64,000 bases of DNA from Streptococcus sanguinis. GTDB lineage: Bacteria > Bacillota > Bacilli > Lactobacillales > Streptococcaceae. The stretch covers positions 452,805 to 516,804 of the forward strand of contig NZ_JAHZPA010000001.1 of assembly GCF_019929225.1 (NCBI RefSeq). Direction: 5' to 3'. Under the pieces are notes generated by a model. That model was not told where the DNA came from. It saw only the letters and a program-made list of their open reading frames with translations, and made no database searches. This document shows, piece after piece, positions 10,308-18,886 of the stretch (positions are counted from its first letter, which is position 1; every line of letters starts with the position of its first letter). Both the position numbers and the translations under genes were made by a program.

Positions 10308-10835
10308 ATGACAGACAAAGACTTACTCATCAAAAAATATCTTAGAGCAAAAAAAGAAGCTATTTATAGCCGCGTTATATTTTTGCTAACGGCCGTTATA
10401 GGAGCTATTCTATCCTTTATTTTAATTCATTCAGGATCTAGGAATCTAATCTTTGAAAATATTTCAATTGGCTTAGTTGTGTTTGCAGGTATTTTTATAT
10501 CAAGGCCGTATTGGACAAAAAAGAAACAATACGAGAATCAGTATCCAGAATTGAAAGGAATGCCTACAAGAGGTGCTGAAGCTTCTGGGAATTTTTTGGG
10601 AAAACATCTGATTGTATATCCAGCCATTCTTGTTTATATGGTTTGGGCCTTTTTCGCTTATTATCATCCTGTTCAAAATCAGGAAATAGTAGATATTGAT
10701 CTTCCGGCAATTAGTACAGAAACTGAGTATAGTTTGGATTTTCCAAAATCAGATAGTTCAGCCAGCACTGGAGACAGTCAAGGAGACAATCAATCAGATG
10801 CTTCGTCGGTCAGACAAGACGAAAGTGGAGAGTAG
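10308..10835 (+). CDS. Small membrane protein of unknown function, paralogue 1
   Basis: I do not recognise this family. The 175-residue protein has three hydrophobic segments (about 19-41, 49-66 and 97-118), a charged loop with YWTKKKQYENQYPELKG between the second and third, and a Ser/Asp-rich, probably disordered C-terminal tail (about 145-175). A good ribosome site (GAAAGGA) precedes the ATG. The next gene has the same layout, including a W..KK....EHPDWK-type loop, so the two are diverged duplicates. Base composition is AT-rich compared with the zinc operon before it, and this is where the accessory island begins. The function is unknown; a role in envelope stress or as an immunity protein would be speculation. 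Confidence 0.7.
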   Translation: MTDKDLLIKKYLRAKKEAIYSRVIFLLTAVIGAILSFILIHSGSRNLIFENISIGLVVFAGIFISRPYWTKKKQYENQYPELKGMPTRGAEASGNFLGKHLIVYPAILVYMVWAFFAYYHPVQNQEIVDIDLPAISTETEYSLDFPKSDSSASTGDSQGDNQSDASSVRQDESGE

Positions 10836-10943
10836 ACATATATAAACTTATAATTTGAAAGTTGGGTCAAGGTATTGATTACTAAAAAATTTAAAAATAT
10901 TTAAATAGTGAAATTTGAATCATAAAAAAGAAACGAGAGAAAA

Positions 10944-11543
10944 ATGAACAAAGAAGAATATTTGATTTTAAAGAAAGAAGCGAAGATTCGCTTGCTCTTC
11001 ATTATACTGCTTGTGATTTTAGGAGCTGTTTTATCGCTTGTTATGATTGCAAATCATTCTCCATATCATAGTTTTATGTCTATTTTTACAATTACGATGT
11101 TTGGACTTAATTTTGGGTTTCTATTTCCTTGTTGGCAACGCAAAAAAGCAATCGAAGCTGAGCATCCTGATTGGAAGAAAATTAAGGGAAAAGACATAAA
11201 GATTTTAGGCGAAAATCTTTTAAAATCTGTTTCGATATTTCTTGGCACGGGGCTTGTTCTCATTGTTTCTTTCTTTTCGCTTTATAGGCCAGTTGTGACA
11301 AAGCCATTTATTATCATTGATCCTAAAGTATATGATAGCATTGAGAATCAGGAGCCAGCCCAATCCTCAACAGAGATATTAGAAGAATCGTCTGAACTGC
11401 AAAATACAGAAGATAAATCTTCCTCGAAAGCAGACAGCTCTACTAATAGTAAAATTCCGAATAGTAGTATGTTAAAGCAAGTTCAGAAGGAATTTCTCGA
11501 GGATTTACATAAACAGCGTGAGGAAGAAAATCAGAATAAATAA
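10944..11543 (+). CDS. Small membrane protein of unknown function, paralogue 2
   Basis: 199 residues with the same plan as the gene 108 bp upstream: hydrophobic segments at about 14-36, 43-62 and 90-112, a basic loop between the second and third (WQRKKAIEAEHPDWKK), then a hydrophilic Ser/Glu/Lys-rich tail from about 130 to the end. The tail differs completely from its paralogue, whereas the membrane part is alignable. The ATG is preceded by a weak GAGAGAAAA ribosome site. Unrecognised family; AT-rich like the genes that follow. Confidence 0.65.
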   Translation: MNKEEYLILKKEAKIRLLFIILLVILGAVLSLVMIANHSPYHSFMSIFTITMFGLNFGFLFPCWQRKKAIEAEHPDWKKIKGKDIKILGENLLKSVSIFLGTGLVLIVSFFSLYRPVVTKPFIIIDPKVYDSIENQEPAQSSTEILEESSELQNTEDKSSSKADSSTNSKIPNSSMLKQVQKEFLEDLHKQREEENQNK

Positions 11544-11559
11544 TCAATAAGGATATAAA

Positions 11560-11649
11560 ATGAATATGAGAAGAGATAATATATTTATAGAAGAAAAAAT
11601 TAATGAACTAATTAAATTTAATGAAATCGGTTCTCTCTTTTGGATATAA
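11560..11649 (+). CDS. Possible 29-residue ORF or gene remnant
   Basis: An ATG at 11560 after a TAAGGA-like site opens a 29-codon frame rich in Glu, Lys, Asn and Ile that ends in the aromatic SLFWI. It lies between the second membrane protein and a terminator. It could be a peptide gene or the start of a decayed immunity gene. Support is weak. Confidence 0.25.
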   Translation: MNMRRDNIFIEEKINELIKFNEIGSLFWI

Positions 11650-11682
11650 AGAAAGATGAGTGCATGCTTATCAGAGTGATTT

Positions 11683-11710
11683 AAGGAAAGCGAATTCTTG
11701 CTTTCTTTTT
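11683..11710 (+). terminator. Terminator in the 11.5-11.9 kb gap
   Basis: AAGGAAAGC (11683-11691) pairs with GCTTTCTTT (11700-11708), then more T. It separates the membrane-protein pair from the ankyrin genes. The rest of the 365-bp gap (11544-11908) holds only two short ORFs and a promoter. Confidence 0.65.
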
Positions 11711-11737
11711 ATGCTCTTTGGGCCTTCATCTCTTGTA

Positions 11738-11746
11738 TGGTATAAT
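11738..11746 (+). promoter_or_regulatory. Extended -10 promoter before the immunity cluster
   Basis: TGGTATAAT, an extended -10 element, with no convincing -35. It would drive the small ORF at 11778 and the ankyrin genes. Confidence 0.6.
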
Positions 11747-11777
11747 GAGATTTGACAATACTAGGACTGAGATTTAA

Positions 11778-11900
11778 ATGAGATTTGTTAGATACAAAAA
11801 TCGTGAAATTACTTTGCAGGGATTAAAGGACTTCCAATGTAATCCAAATCATTTTAGATTAGAAACACTTTCTGCTAATAGAAGTCATAAGTTTGAATAG
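11778..11900 (+). CDS. Possible 40-residue ORF ahead of the ankyrin genes
   Basis: An ATG at 11778 opens 40 codons ending eight bases before the ankyrin gene. The product is basic with one Cys. There is no clear ribosome site, and the predicted transcript would begin only about 25 bases upstream. It could be a leader peptide or a remnant. Confidence 0.25.
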   Translation: MRFVRYKNREITLQGLKDFQCNPNHFRLETLSANRSHKFE

Positions 11901-11908
11901 GAGATAAG

Positions 11909-12454
11909 ATGGATATTTTCGATATTGTTCAAGATGGGACATATAATGAGTTTATAGAAAGTTACAATGGAGACATAACACAAATTGATAAATATACAAA
12001 ACTTAATTTGTTATGTACGGCTATGCTTAACGATAATTTACCGGAAGAGAAATTGAAAATTATTAAATATCTGCTGTCTGAGAAGGTAGAGGTAAATTTT
12101 TTGTCAAAAAAAGAAAACAGAAATGCTCTTCATTATTTCTTCCAAGCTAATTGGCGGCCTAAAATAGCGTATGCATACGAAGTAGTGAAATTACTCATTG
12201 AGGCGGGAATTGATGTAAATGCAGTTGACAAATTTGGTTCTATTCCGATGGCTTACTCAGTAACATTATTAAAATTAGCAACGGAAGAGTTAGAACCTCT
12301 ATATAAGCTTTTACTAGAGGCTGGTTCGGATTATAAGTTAAAAAACAAATCTGGTAAATCGTGCCTAGACTATACGGAAGAATATTCTTGGAGAAGTAGT
12401 CTGCTTGATATTATCAATGACTATGAAGAAGGTAGGAATAATGAGAGTTTATGA
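11909..12454 (+). CDS. Ankyrin-repeat protein, immunity-like, copy 1
   Basis: 181-residue cytosolic protein with ankyrin-type repeats: the HYFFQANW...VVKLLIEAGIDVNAVDKFGSIP stretch (about 76-112) and LEPLYKLLLEAGSDYKLKNKSGKSCL (about 130-157) show the helix-turn-helix-loop pattern (L.EAG.DVN..D..G..P). An AGGAGA ribosome site precedes the ATG. The next gene starts inside its last codons and encodes a paralogue. Small ankyrin proteins of this form often accompany polymorphic toxins as immunity proteins; that role is inferred from the neighbouring immunity genes. Composition is strongly AT-rich. Confidence 0.8.
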   Translation: MDIFDIVQDGTYNEFIESYNGDITQIDKYTKLNLLCTAMLNDNLPEEKLKIIKYLLSEKVEVNFLSKKENRNALHYFFQANWRPKIAYAYEVVKLLIEAGIDVNAVDKFGSIPMAYSVTLLKLATEELEPLYKLLLEAGSDYKLKNKSGKSCLDYTEEYSWRSSLLDIINDYEEGRNNESL

Positions 12455-12980
12455 TTTAGAGTCGTCTATTAGAAATGCAGATTTAAAATCGTTTCAGAAA
12501 TACTATAATGGAGAAATACATCAAGAATTTACAAATGATAATCTTTCCATGCTAGAGTTACTATTTACGGAATCTAGTAATTGTGGCAATAGAATGCAAA
12601 TCGCAGAACATCTGATTCATCAAGGAATTGATGTGAACCATCAATCAAAAACTAAGAGCACCGCCCTTCATTTACTATTAGGATCTGCAAAAGCAAATTG
12701 GTCTGCTGATCCCCAATACCTCTTACAGGAAGCAGAATTATTTATAAAGAATGGAGCAGATGTGAATTTGAAGGATTCTCACGGTGGAACGCCTCTATCA
12801 TATGCAATTGCGACATTAAAAGCTTCATCTGAGGAGTTACTTCCTTTATACAAAGTTCTTTTAAACGCTGGAGCATATGTAGATGAACGCTCTGGTGTAC
12901 CTTCTTGTTTAGAGTTGACAAAAATTTTTCCTTGGAGAGCAGAATTACTTCCCTTGTTGGAAGATTTTCAGGGGAAATAA
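12441..12980 (+). CDS. Ankyrin-repeat protein, immunity-like, copy 2
   Basis: 179-residue paralogue of the preceding gene. The start is set at 12441 (MRVYDLESS), overlapping the upstream stop by 14 bp, with GAAGGTAGG in front; a longer reading from 12405 lies inside the upstream gene. Ankyrin pattern at ALHLLLGSAKANW, LFIKNGADVNLKDSHGGTPLSYAIATLKASSEELLPLYK and LLNAGAYVD. The segment LSYAIATLKASSEELLPLYK closely matches MAYSVTLLKLATEELEPLYK of copy 1, showing duplication. Translational coupling suggests the two proteins are made together. Confidence 0.8.
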   Translation: MRVYDLESSIRNADLKSFQKYYNGEIHQEFTNDNLSMLELLFTESSNCGNRMQIAEHLIHQGIDVNHQSKTKSTALHLLLGSAKANWSADPQYLLQEAELFIKNGADVNLKDSHGGTPLSYAIATLKASSEELLPLYKVLLNAGAYVDERSGVPSCLELTKIFPWRAELLPLLEDFQGK

Positions 12981-13077
12981 GAATGATTGAAACGATTTTA
13001 CTACTTTAAATAATATTCTTTTTGATAAAGTTATTCGCTATATCACAATTAAATCGAAAGTAAAAAAGGTAGGCCAC

Positions 13078-13554
13078 ATGGTATTAAATAAAGAAAAAAT
13101 TCAGGAAAATTTTGAGGAATTTATGTTTTACATTGATGATACCTTGGATTCAATAAAGCAAAAAGCTAGTAAGCAAGGTTATCATCTAGATATGAGTATA
13201 GAAAGCTTGAAGGATTTGGCTCAATTCGTTCGAGAGAACGATGTCAAAAATGATCCTGAAAATATTGACGATTTCTTTAATAGCTGGGTTTACCTTGGTG
13301 AGGTTTTTCGCTTACAAGCCAAAGGAGCCTACTGGACAGTTGGTGCTGAAAATCCGAAAAACTTAAATTATGGGTTAGAGTATTTGACGGGTTATAATAC
13401 AATTGGTTCAGAATTTATTCCCTTATTAATTATGAATAGCTTTACTTTAAGTTCACCTGATAGGTTAAATAATAATTTTTTCTATGAATTAGTATTGAAA
13501 CGTTTAAATCCTAAACCAATAAATCTAGATCATCTTCCGACAGAAGAGGGGTAA
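13078..13554 (+). CDS. Hypothetical protein in the immunity cluster
   Basis: 158-residue soluble, acidic protein of a family I do not recognise. No signal peptide or membrane segment is visible; the N-terminal half looks helical (KEKIQENFEEFMFYIDDTLDSI) and the centre is rich in aromatic residues (WVYLGEVFRLQAKGAYW). The ATG follows AAAAAGGTAGG. Size, base composition and position between ankyrin and PoNi-type genes suggest another immunity protein; no motif proves it. Confidence 0.6.
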   Translation: MVLNKEKIQENFEEFMFYIDDTLDSIKQKASKQGYHLDMSIESLKDLAQFVRENDVKNDPENIDDFFNSWVYLGEVFRLQAKGAYWTVGAENPKNLNYGLEYLTGYNTIGSEFIPLLIMNSFTLSSPDRLNNNFFYELVLKRLNPKPINLDHLPTEEG

Positions 13555-13596
13555 AATGAAATAAAGGTTGTTTGGCCTTAATAAAGGAGATATAAA

Positions 13597-14343
13597 ATGG
13601 CAATACGAGATACTTTAAGTACAGAAAAGAATTATAAAGATGGCCTAATGTCAAATAAAGAGGCATTGCAGTATTTTCAAGAGAAATTAATAAAACTTCA
13701 AATTGATTTAGATAATGGAATCGAAAACTATAAGAAGCCAACAATAGAAGTGTATCATTCAACTTTAGCGACTATATTGTCTTATCAGAGAGATATTTTA
13801 TTTGCAACTTATTCTAGTGGGGCTTCTTTGTCAGATTTTAAAGAGGAATATATCTCATTTGTGGCTTGTTTAGTTCCAGTTTGGCATAAGGAATGTGGAT
13901 ATGAACAAATGGTATGGGCGCTTTCTATTGGTATCTTGTTAGAGGTTGATGAAGAGATTTTTAACCAGTTAGTTGATTTGGTAAAAAAGGATGATCCAGA
14001 GGATTATTTGATTGACTACCTGATTCAATATCGTCATCCAGCTTGGAAGATTCGGATTAATTATAATTTTCCAAGACCCTATGGCTTTACTAGGAAAATT
14101 ATTGAAGAAGAGAATTCTGAACAGACACTTAAACTGTTGCAAGAATATTTGACTAAGAAATGGTATCAAGGGAGCAGAGATACAGGATGGTATGATTTGC
14201 ATAAGCAGAATGTCAAAAATCATGTAGGTTATTGGTCTTTTGAATCAGGTGCTATCTGCAAAATCAAGGGATTGGATTACAAGGAGTTGGAAGGTATTCA
14301 CTATTTCCCTTACGATTTGATTGCGGAAAGGGCTGAAGTTTAG
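13597..14343 (+). CDS. PoNi-type (DUF1910/DUF1911) immunity protein
   Basis: 248 residues resembling the two-domain PoNe-immunity family: an N-terminal helical DUF1910-like domain (LSYQRDILFATYSSGASLSDF, about 60-80) and a C-terminal DUF1911-like domain with its typical ending YWSFESGAICKIKGLDY..L.....FPYDL (about 212-243). Known members neutralise PoNe-type DNase effectors of contact-dependent or type VI/VII systems. No PoNe nuclease is present in the window, so this is an orphan immunity gene here. Strong AAAGGAGAT ribosome site. The assignment rests on the C-terminal motif. Confidence 0.8.
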   Translation: MAIRDTLSTEKNYKDGLMSNKEALQYFQEKLIKLQIDLDNGIENYKKPTIEVYHSTLATILSYQRDILFATYSSGASLSDFKEEYISFVACLVPVWHKECGYEQMVWALSIGILLEVDEEIFNQLVDLVKKDDPEDYLIDYLIQYRHPAWKIRINYNFPRPYGFTRKIIEEENSEQTLKLLQEYLTKKWYQGSRDTGWYDLHKQNVKNHVGYWSFESGAICKIKGLDYKELEGIHYFPYDLIAERAEV

Positions 14344-14390
14344 AGTATTTTAATTTAACTAATAATAAAGGTATTTGAATAGGTGTTTAT

Positions 14391-14819
14391 ATGACAACAG
14401 AAATTCAACAATACAAAAATTGTACGATATTAAAAAACAACAATGATTATCAGATTTTGTGGAGTAGAGGGAAAGAAGTGCTTAACTTTCCCATTAGTCA
14501 AGAATTAGCAGAATGTGTTTCAAAATCAGAAAAAGATTCTTTAGAAGTAATGTTTTATTGTGAACATCATCGCTGGCCTAAAGCAGATGAGTTAGAAGAC
14601 TATAATCAATCGGATACGATTGTACATAGAGGTAACGGATTTATTGTATATGAGACAGACGGCTATTACGAAATTAGCTTCTTTAAAGAAATTGGCGGGG
14701 CTATGGGTCCAGAAGTTCGCTATCCTATTACTAAAGAACTGATGGATAAAGCATTTGAATCCTCTAGAGGAGCATATGAAGTTATGATTTATGCTGAAAC
14801 AGGGCACTGGCCTTTATAG
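14391..14819 (+). CDS. Two-domain small protein with internal repeat, immunity-like
   Basis: 142 residues built of two copies of one unit of about 60 residues. Copy 1 (about 1-66) reads DYQILWSRGKEVLNFPIS.ELAE...EVMFYCEHHRWP; copy 2 (about 77-142) reads GYYEISFF...VRYPIT.ELMD...EVMIYAETGHWP. Shared positions are the aromatic strand, P-I-[ST]-x-E-L, E-V-M-[FI]-Y and the terminal W-P. I cannot name the family. A related single unit forms the N-terminus of the next gene. No signal peptide. Its position suggests immunity; this is inference. Confidence 0.65.
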   Translation: MTTEIQQYKNCTILKNNNDYQILWSRGKEVLNFPISQELAECVSKSEKDSLEVMFYCEHHRWPKADELEDYNQSDTIVHRGNGFIVYETDGYYEISFFKEIGGAMGPEVRYPITKELMDKAFESSRGAYEVMIYAETGHWPL

Positions 14820-14903
14820 TAAGCTGGACTACATCATAAGAACAGCCAATAAATAGGGAATAAACAATTAGTAGATATTTGGTAAACGACAAAGGAGATA
14901 AGA

Positions 14904-15563
14904 GTGGAATCAATTTATGTAAGTCAAAAAGACATGTTGGAAATCTGTCAAGATGGTGATAAGTATTTCTTGCGTTACCCAACTTTTAATATTACTTATC
15001 CAGAAGTGATTAGAGAAATTCCCAAAGAAGCTGCAGATAGTTACATGTCGGGAGAACATACTGGCAAAGAGTTGATGAATTATACGCAGTATGGTTTTTG
15101 GAAATCTAAAAAGCAATTTACACAAGAAGAGTCGGACAAAATCTTTATACGAAATAATCCCGATTTAATTTTTAATGATTTATCTGATAATAAAAAAATA
15201 TTTTCTCCTGAAGAATTTAGACAACTCGCCACTCAAGCCATCTCTTCAGAACTCAAGCCAACTGAACTTGACGCTATTGGTACAGTTGATAATCATTTGG
15301 AGCTTCTTCTAGTGGATCCAGTTGACTGGCAGGAAGAAATAGAGGCAGTCCATCTGGAAATTCTGCAGGAAAAACTCAATAACTATATCTACTTCCTTGA
15401 AAGCAAGCAGTATGTGGAGCGATATAGTGATAAGTTTGACAAAAAAGTCATCCATATCACATTCCAGTATTCTCCATCTGACAACGGTTTGGCCTTTCTC
15501 GCTGCTGTTCAGAAAGTATTGCAACCCACAGATATGAGTTTGAAGGTAGAATTGCCGGAGTGA
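14904..15563 (+). CDS. Fusion of the small repeat unit with a DUF6572-like domain
   Basis: 219 residues starting with GTG at 14904 after AAAGGAGA. The N-terminal ~70 residues repeat the unit of the preceding gene in diverged form (DKYFLRYPTF...EIPKEAADSYMSGE...YTQYGFWK). The C-terminal ~105 residues (from LDAIGTVDNHLELLLVDPVDW) resemble DUF6572, a family found with toxin-immunity loci: HLEILQEKLNNYIYFLES and the strand KVIHITFQY are typical. It is the last gene of the island, ending before a two-way terminator. A modular immunity protein is the best guess. Confidence 0.65.
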   Translation: MESIYVSQKDMLEICQDGDKYFLRYPTFNITYPEVIREIPKEAADSYMSGEHTGKELMNYTQYGFWKSKKQFTQEESDKIFIRNNPDLIFNDLSDNKKIFSPEEFRQLATQAISSELKPTELDAIGTVDNHLELLLVDPVDWQEEIEAVHLEILQEKLNNYIYFLESKQYVERYSDKFDKKVIHITFQYSPSDNGLAFLAAVQKVLQPTDMSLKVELPE

Positions 15564-15609
15564 GAAAAAACCACAGAAATTCTTCGCGAACTTCTGTGGT
15601 TTTGTTTTT
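15564..15609. terminator. Bidirectional terminator
   Basis: AAAAACCACAGAA and TTCTGTGGTTTTG flank a short loop; A-run on the left and T-run on the right. It serves both the immunity island (+) and pepT (-). Confidence 0.85.
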
Positions 15610-16832
15610 TACTCTTGATAGGAAACAATGCCGATGATGGTATCGACAGCGCGTTCCATGGTTTCTAGGCTGACATATTCGAAGCGGCCGTGCATGTTCT
15701 CGCCACCGGCAAAGAGGTTAGGTGTCGGGATGCCCATAAAGGAAATTTTAGAGCCGTCTGTTCCTCCACGGATAGGCTCAATAATAGGCTGGATGTCCAG
15801 ACTTTCCATGACTGCCTTGGCGATATGGATAGGTGTCATGTCTTTTTCAATGACCTGCTTCATGTTGTAATACTGGTCTTTGAGGGTCAAGATGACGCGC
15901 TCGCTGCCTAGCTCTTGGTTCATCTTTTCAGAAATAGCCTGCATAGCAGCTTTGCGATTTTCAAAAGCCTCTGTCTCAAAGTCGCGGATAATGTAGCTAG
16001 CTTGAGCCTCTTCGACTGTACCAGTCAGGTTCATCAGGTGGTAGAAGCCTTGGTAGCCCTCGGTCTTCTCTGGTCGGTCGGCTTCTGGCAGCTGATTGTG
16101 GAAGTCAATAGCCAGCTGGAGAGCATTGACCATCTGGTCTTTAGCAGTTCCCGGATGGACATTGCGGCCTTGGAAGGTCAGTTCTGCTCCAGCAGCGCTA
16201 AAGGTTTCGTACTGGAGTTCCCCTAGTGGTCCGCCGTCCACTGTGTAGGCAAAGTCCACATCGAAGTCCTCAGCGTCAAACTTATCAGCACCGACGCCGA
16301 TTTCCTCATCTGGTCCAAAGCCAACTCGAATTTCTCCATGCTTGATTTCTGGATGGGCAGACAGATATTCAATAGCAGTCATGATTTCAGCAATACCTGA
16401 CTTGTCATCTGCTCCCAAAAGAGTTGTTCCGTCAGTCGTAATTAAGGTTTGACCCTTGTATTTATGGAGACTGGAAAAGTCCGCAGGATCTAGGTTAAAG
16501 CCGGATTGCCCTAGCGGAATCACACCGCCGTCATAATTTTCAATGACCTGTGGCTGGATGTTCTCTGCGTTGAAGTCTGCCGTATCCATATGGGAAATAA
16601 AGCCAATCTTGCGGGTAAAGCTAGGGTCGTTGGCTGGCAGAGTTCCAATCGCAAATCCGTTGGGCAGGTAGTAGACATTTTCCAAGCCAACCCTCTTCAT
16701 CTCAGGGATGAGGACATTGTTGGCAAAGTCCACCTGACTCTGGGTGCTGGGTGTAGTAGTAGATGTCTCGTCTGAGCGCGTGTTGACCTTGACATATGTC
16801 AGGAAACGCTCTAAAAGATTAGGATATTTCAT
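15609..16832 (-). CDS. pepT: Peptidase T (tripeptide aminopeptidase)
   Basis: Cytosolic M20B zinc aminopeptidase releasing the N-terminal residue of tripeptides. The 407 residues equal the family length. Visible motifs: metal-site HMDTADF (about residue 80), [12 protein letters not shown] with the bridging Asp (about 140), catalytic [14 protein letters not shown] (about 174-188) and the C-terminal [28 protein letters not shown]. An AAAAGGAG ribosome site precedes the ATG, and an extended -10 (TGCTAAAAT on the minus strand, about 16862-16870) is its likely promoter. Confidence 0.96.
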   Translation of the reverse strand: MKYPNLLERFLTYVKVNTRSDETSTTTPSTQSQVDFANNVLIPEMKRVGLENVYYLPNGFAIGTLPANDPSFTRKIGFISHMDTADFNAENIQPQVIENYDGGVIPLGQSGFNLDPADFSSLHKYKGQTLITTDGTTLLGADDKSGIAEIMTAIEYLSAHPEIKHGEIRVGFGPDEEIGVGADKFDAEDFDVDFAYTVDGGPLGELQYETFSAAGAELTFQGRNVHPGTAKDQMVNALQLAIDFHNQLPEADRPEKTEGYQGFYHLMNLTGTVEEAQASYIIRDFETEAFENRKAAMQAISEKMNQELGSERVILTLKDQYYNMKQVIEKDMTPIHIAKAVMESLDIQPIIEPIRGGTDGSKISFMGIPTPNLFAGGENMHGRFEYVSLETMERAVDTIIGIVSYQE

Positions 16833-16955
16833 AAATGCTCCTTTTTCATTTCATTTAAATCTATTTTAGCATATTCAGGGGAGAGTGAGAAATGTTTTTC
16901 GTTTCTTGAGGGCAAAGGCAAAATCTAGCAATTAGTTTTATATCTTGTCAAAATC

Positions 16956-16964
16956 TGGTAAACT
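16956..16964 (+). promoter_or_regulatory. Extended -10 giving a likely leaderless SDR transcript
   Basis: TGGTAAACT, the same variant extended -10 seen before two other genes in this window (28000-28005 and 46039-46044), lies seven bases before the ATG at 16971. Transcription would begin at or next to the start codon. Confidence 0.55.
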
Positions 16965-16970
16965 ATATCT

Positions 16971-17741
16971 ATGCAAATGGAAAAAACAATCAGCAAAGCT
17001 GTGATTTTGGGGGCTTCGGGAGGTATAGGTCGTCAGTTGGCTAGAGAACTGGCTCAAAGGACAGACCAGCTGGTCTTGGTTGGCAGAGATGAAGCTAAGC
17101 TCACTCAGTTGCAAGAGGACTTGTCTGGGGTTCAGGCCAAGCTTTCCTGCAGAGTTTTGGATTTGCTGGATGCGGCTGCTGTGGACGATTTTGCTCAGCA
17201 GCTAGAGGCAGATCTACTGATTAATTGCTGCGGTCTTGCTAGTTTTGGTCAAGCACTATCTCTTTCGGAAGCAGATGAAAAGGCCCTCTGGCAGGTCAAT
17301 TACCAAGCGCCGATTCGACTGATCAAGCAAGTTGCGGAGCGCAATCGCAAGATAAGACTTGTCCAACTTTCCTCTCTGGCAGCGCTTTGTCCCCATCCTT
17401 ATTTGGCAGCTTACAGCTCCAGTAAGGCCGCTTTGCAGACCTACTGTCTAGCCTTGCAAGAAGAGCTGCGCCTCAAAGGCTCTCAAATGACAGTTTGTCT
17501 TTATATACTGGGACCGGTTCGGACTGCCATCTTTCCTCCAGAGCTGCAGTATGCTTTAGGTGGTCGTCAGTTGCAGATGAGCCCGGAGATAGCAGCACGA
17601 CGCATCATCGGACTGCTCCAGCAAGGCCGTTCCTATGCTATAGCGGGCAAGAGATATCGACTACTGGCTTGGCTCATGAAGCTACTTCCACAAAGATGGA
17701 TTATCCGTTTGATTGGCGCTTATCTACGAAAGGGGCTTTAA
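16971..17741 (+). CDS. Short-chain dehydrogenase/reductase of a putative glycolipid operon
   Basis: 256-residue NAD(P)-dependent oxidoreductase. The N-terminal Rossmann motif GASGGIGRQLA (about 14-24), central NCCG (in place of NNAG, about 87), catalytic Ser in LVQLSSLAAL and Tyr-Lys in YSSSKAAL (about 148-155) mark a classical SDR. No Shine-Dalgarno sequence is visible and the promoter sits on top of the start. The GT2-type gene follows two bases after its stop, then a hydrolase and a GT1 glycosyltransferase, so it probably reduces or oxidises a lipid or sugar intermediate of that pathway. The C-terminus is hydrophobic and basic (LLAWLMKLLPQRWIIRLIG), suggesting membrane association. Confidence 0.85.
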   Translation: MQMEKTISKAVILGASGGIGRQLARELAQRTDQLVLVGRDEAKLTQLQEDLSGVQAKLSCRVLDLLDAAAVDDFAQQLEADLLINCCGLASFGQALSLSEADEKALWQVNYQAPIRLIKQVAERNRKIRLVQLSSLAALCPHPYLAAYSSSKAALQTYCLALQEELRLKGSQMTVCLYILGPVRTAIFPPELQYALGGRQLQMSPEIAARRIIGLLQQGRSYAIAGKRYRLLAWLMKLLPQRWIIRLIGAYLRKGL

Positions 17742-17743
17742 TC

Positions 17744-18886
17744 ATGAAACATATTTTTTCCCTGCTGGCTGCTGCCTATTTGCTTCTCTTTATCTTGCGT
17801 TGGCTCTTGTCTTTGGCTTATTTGAAAAAAGGGCAGAGCTCTTCATCGGACTTTCAAGAGGAGCTTTATACGGTGGTCCAGCCCATCCTATCTGGTGATC
17901 CTCGTTTGGAAAATGATTTATTAGCCAATCTCCAACAGACTGAAGCAGTTGAGTTTTACTGGCTAATTGATCAGTCTGACCCAGAGGCGCAGCGAGTGGC
18001 TGACAAGATTTGTCAAAATCCTTCTTATGCCCAGCGCATTCGCATTTTTCTCATGGAGGATGTCCCCCAGGGGATTAATCCTAAGAGTTATAAGATTGAG
18101 CAGATTATAGATGAGCTGACTCGACCTTATTTGATTGTTCTCGACGACGACAGCGTCATTGATTTTTCAAAAATGGGAGAATTGACAGCTCATCTAGGTG
18201 AGAATGTTATTTTGACCGGTATTCCCTATAATCAGGAGCGAAGTAATTTCTGGTCCAAGCTAGTGGCAGCTTTTGTCAATGGAAATTCTTTCATTACCTA
18301 TTTTACCATGGCAGAAGTCAAAGCAAATCACTCGATTAATGGAATGTTCTACATCCTGCCACTTGAACTGGCTAGGGAGCAGAAGCTCTTCAGTGCTATA
18401 AAAGATTATTTGTGTGATGATTTGGCTGTAGCGGATTTTCTGCGCAGCAAGGGAGTGGAGATTATCCAGACGCGGGTGACCTGTAATGTTCGGACTACTA
18501 TCAAAGATGCCAAGCAATATCTGCTGCAGATGAAGCGTTGGCTGCTTTTTAGCTCTATCTATCTGAAGAAGCACTTGGACTGGAAGGTTATTATTTTAAT
18601 TGTTCTTCCTAGTTTCCTGCCCCTTCCTGCCTTGCTCATTAGTTTCTTTCTTGGCTGGCCTTTTATGCTGCTGGCTTTGCTTTTACTCTTGATCAAGGCG
18701 GTTTGGATGCTGGCTTATCGTCGTCACATTCTATCCGGTCGGCCGCATCCTGATGAGGTCTTTTACGAAGTCCTGAATGATTTACTCTTGCCTTGGCTTT
18801 TCCTCTATGTCTTGCTCAGTCCGCGGGTGATTAACTGGCGGGGAAGGAAGATTCGAGTGACGGATGGGAAAATCCGCTATGAGTAA
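17744..18886 (+). CDS. Membrane glycosyltransferase, GT2/GT21-like
   Basis: 380 residues from ATG 17744; a longer in-frame reading from 17495 lies inside the SDR gene and is rejected. One N-terminal membrane segment (about 4-24) and C-terminal hydrophobic segments (about 281-303, 305-323, 350-368) flank a cytosolic GT-A domain with DDD at 134-136 (nucleotide-sugar/metal), the acceptor-site acidic pair D225-D226 and QMKRW at 262-266, the Q-x-x-R-W signature of processive or ceramide-glucosyltransferase-like enzymes. The likely role is transfer of a sugar onto a membrane lipid. It overlaps the following gene. Confidence 0.85.
   Translation: MKHIFSLLAAAYLLLFILRWLLSLAYLKKGQSSSSDFQEELYTVVQPILSGDPRLENDLLANLQQTEAVEFYWLIDQSDPEAQRVADKICQNPSYAQRIRIFLMEDVPQGINPKSYKIEQIIDELTRPYLIVLDDDSVIDFSKMGELTAHLGENVILTGIPYNQERSNFWSKLVAAFVNGNSFITYFTMAEVKANHSINGMFYILPLELAREQKLFSAIKDYLCDDLAVADFLRSKGVEIIQTRVTCNVRTTIKDAKQYLLQMKRWLLFSSIYLKKHLDWKVIILIVLPSFLPLPALLISFFLGWPFMLLALLLLLIKAVWMLAYRRHILSGRPHPDEVFYEVLNDLLLPWLFLYVLLSPRVINWRGRKIRVTDGKIRYE

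Noticed and set aside
17495..17743. Longer GT2 gene starting at 17495
   Set aside because: This stretch is the SDR gene read in another frame; the membrane segment and start at 17744 fit the family.
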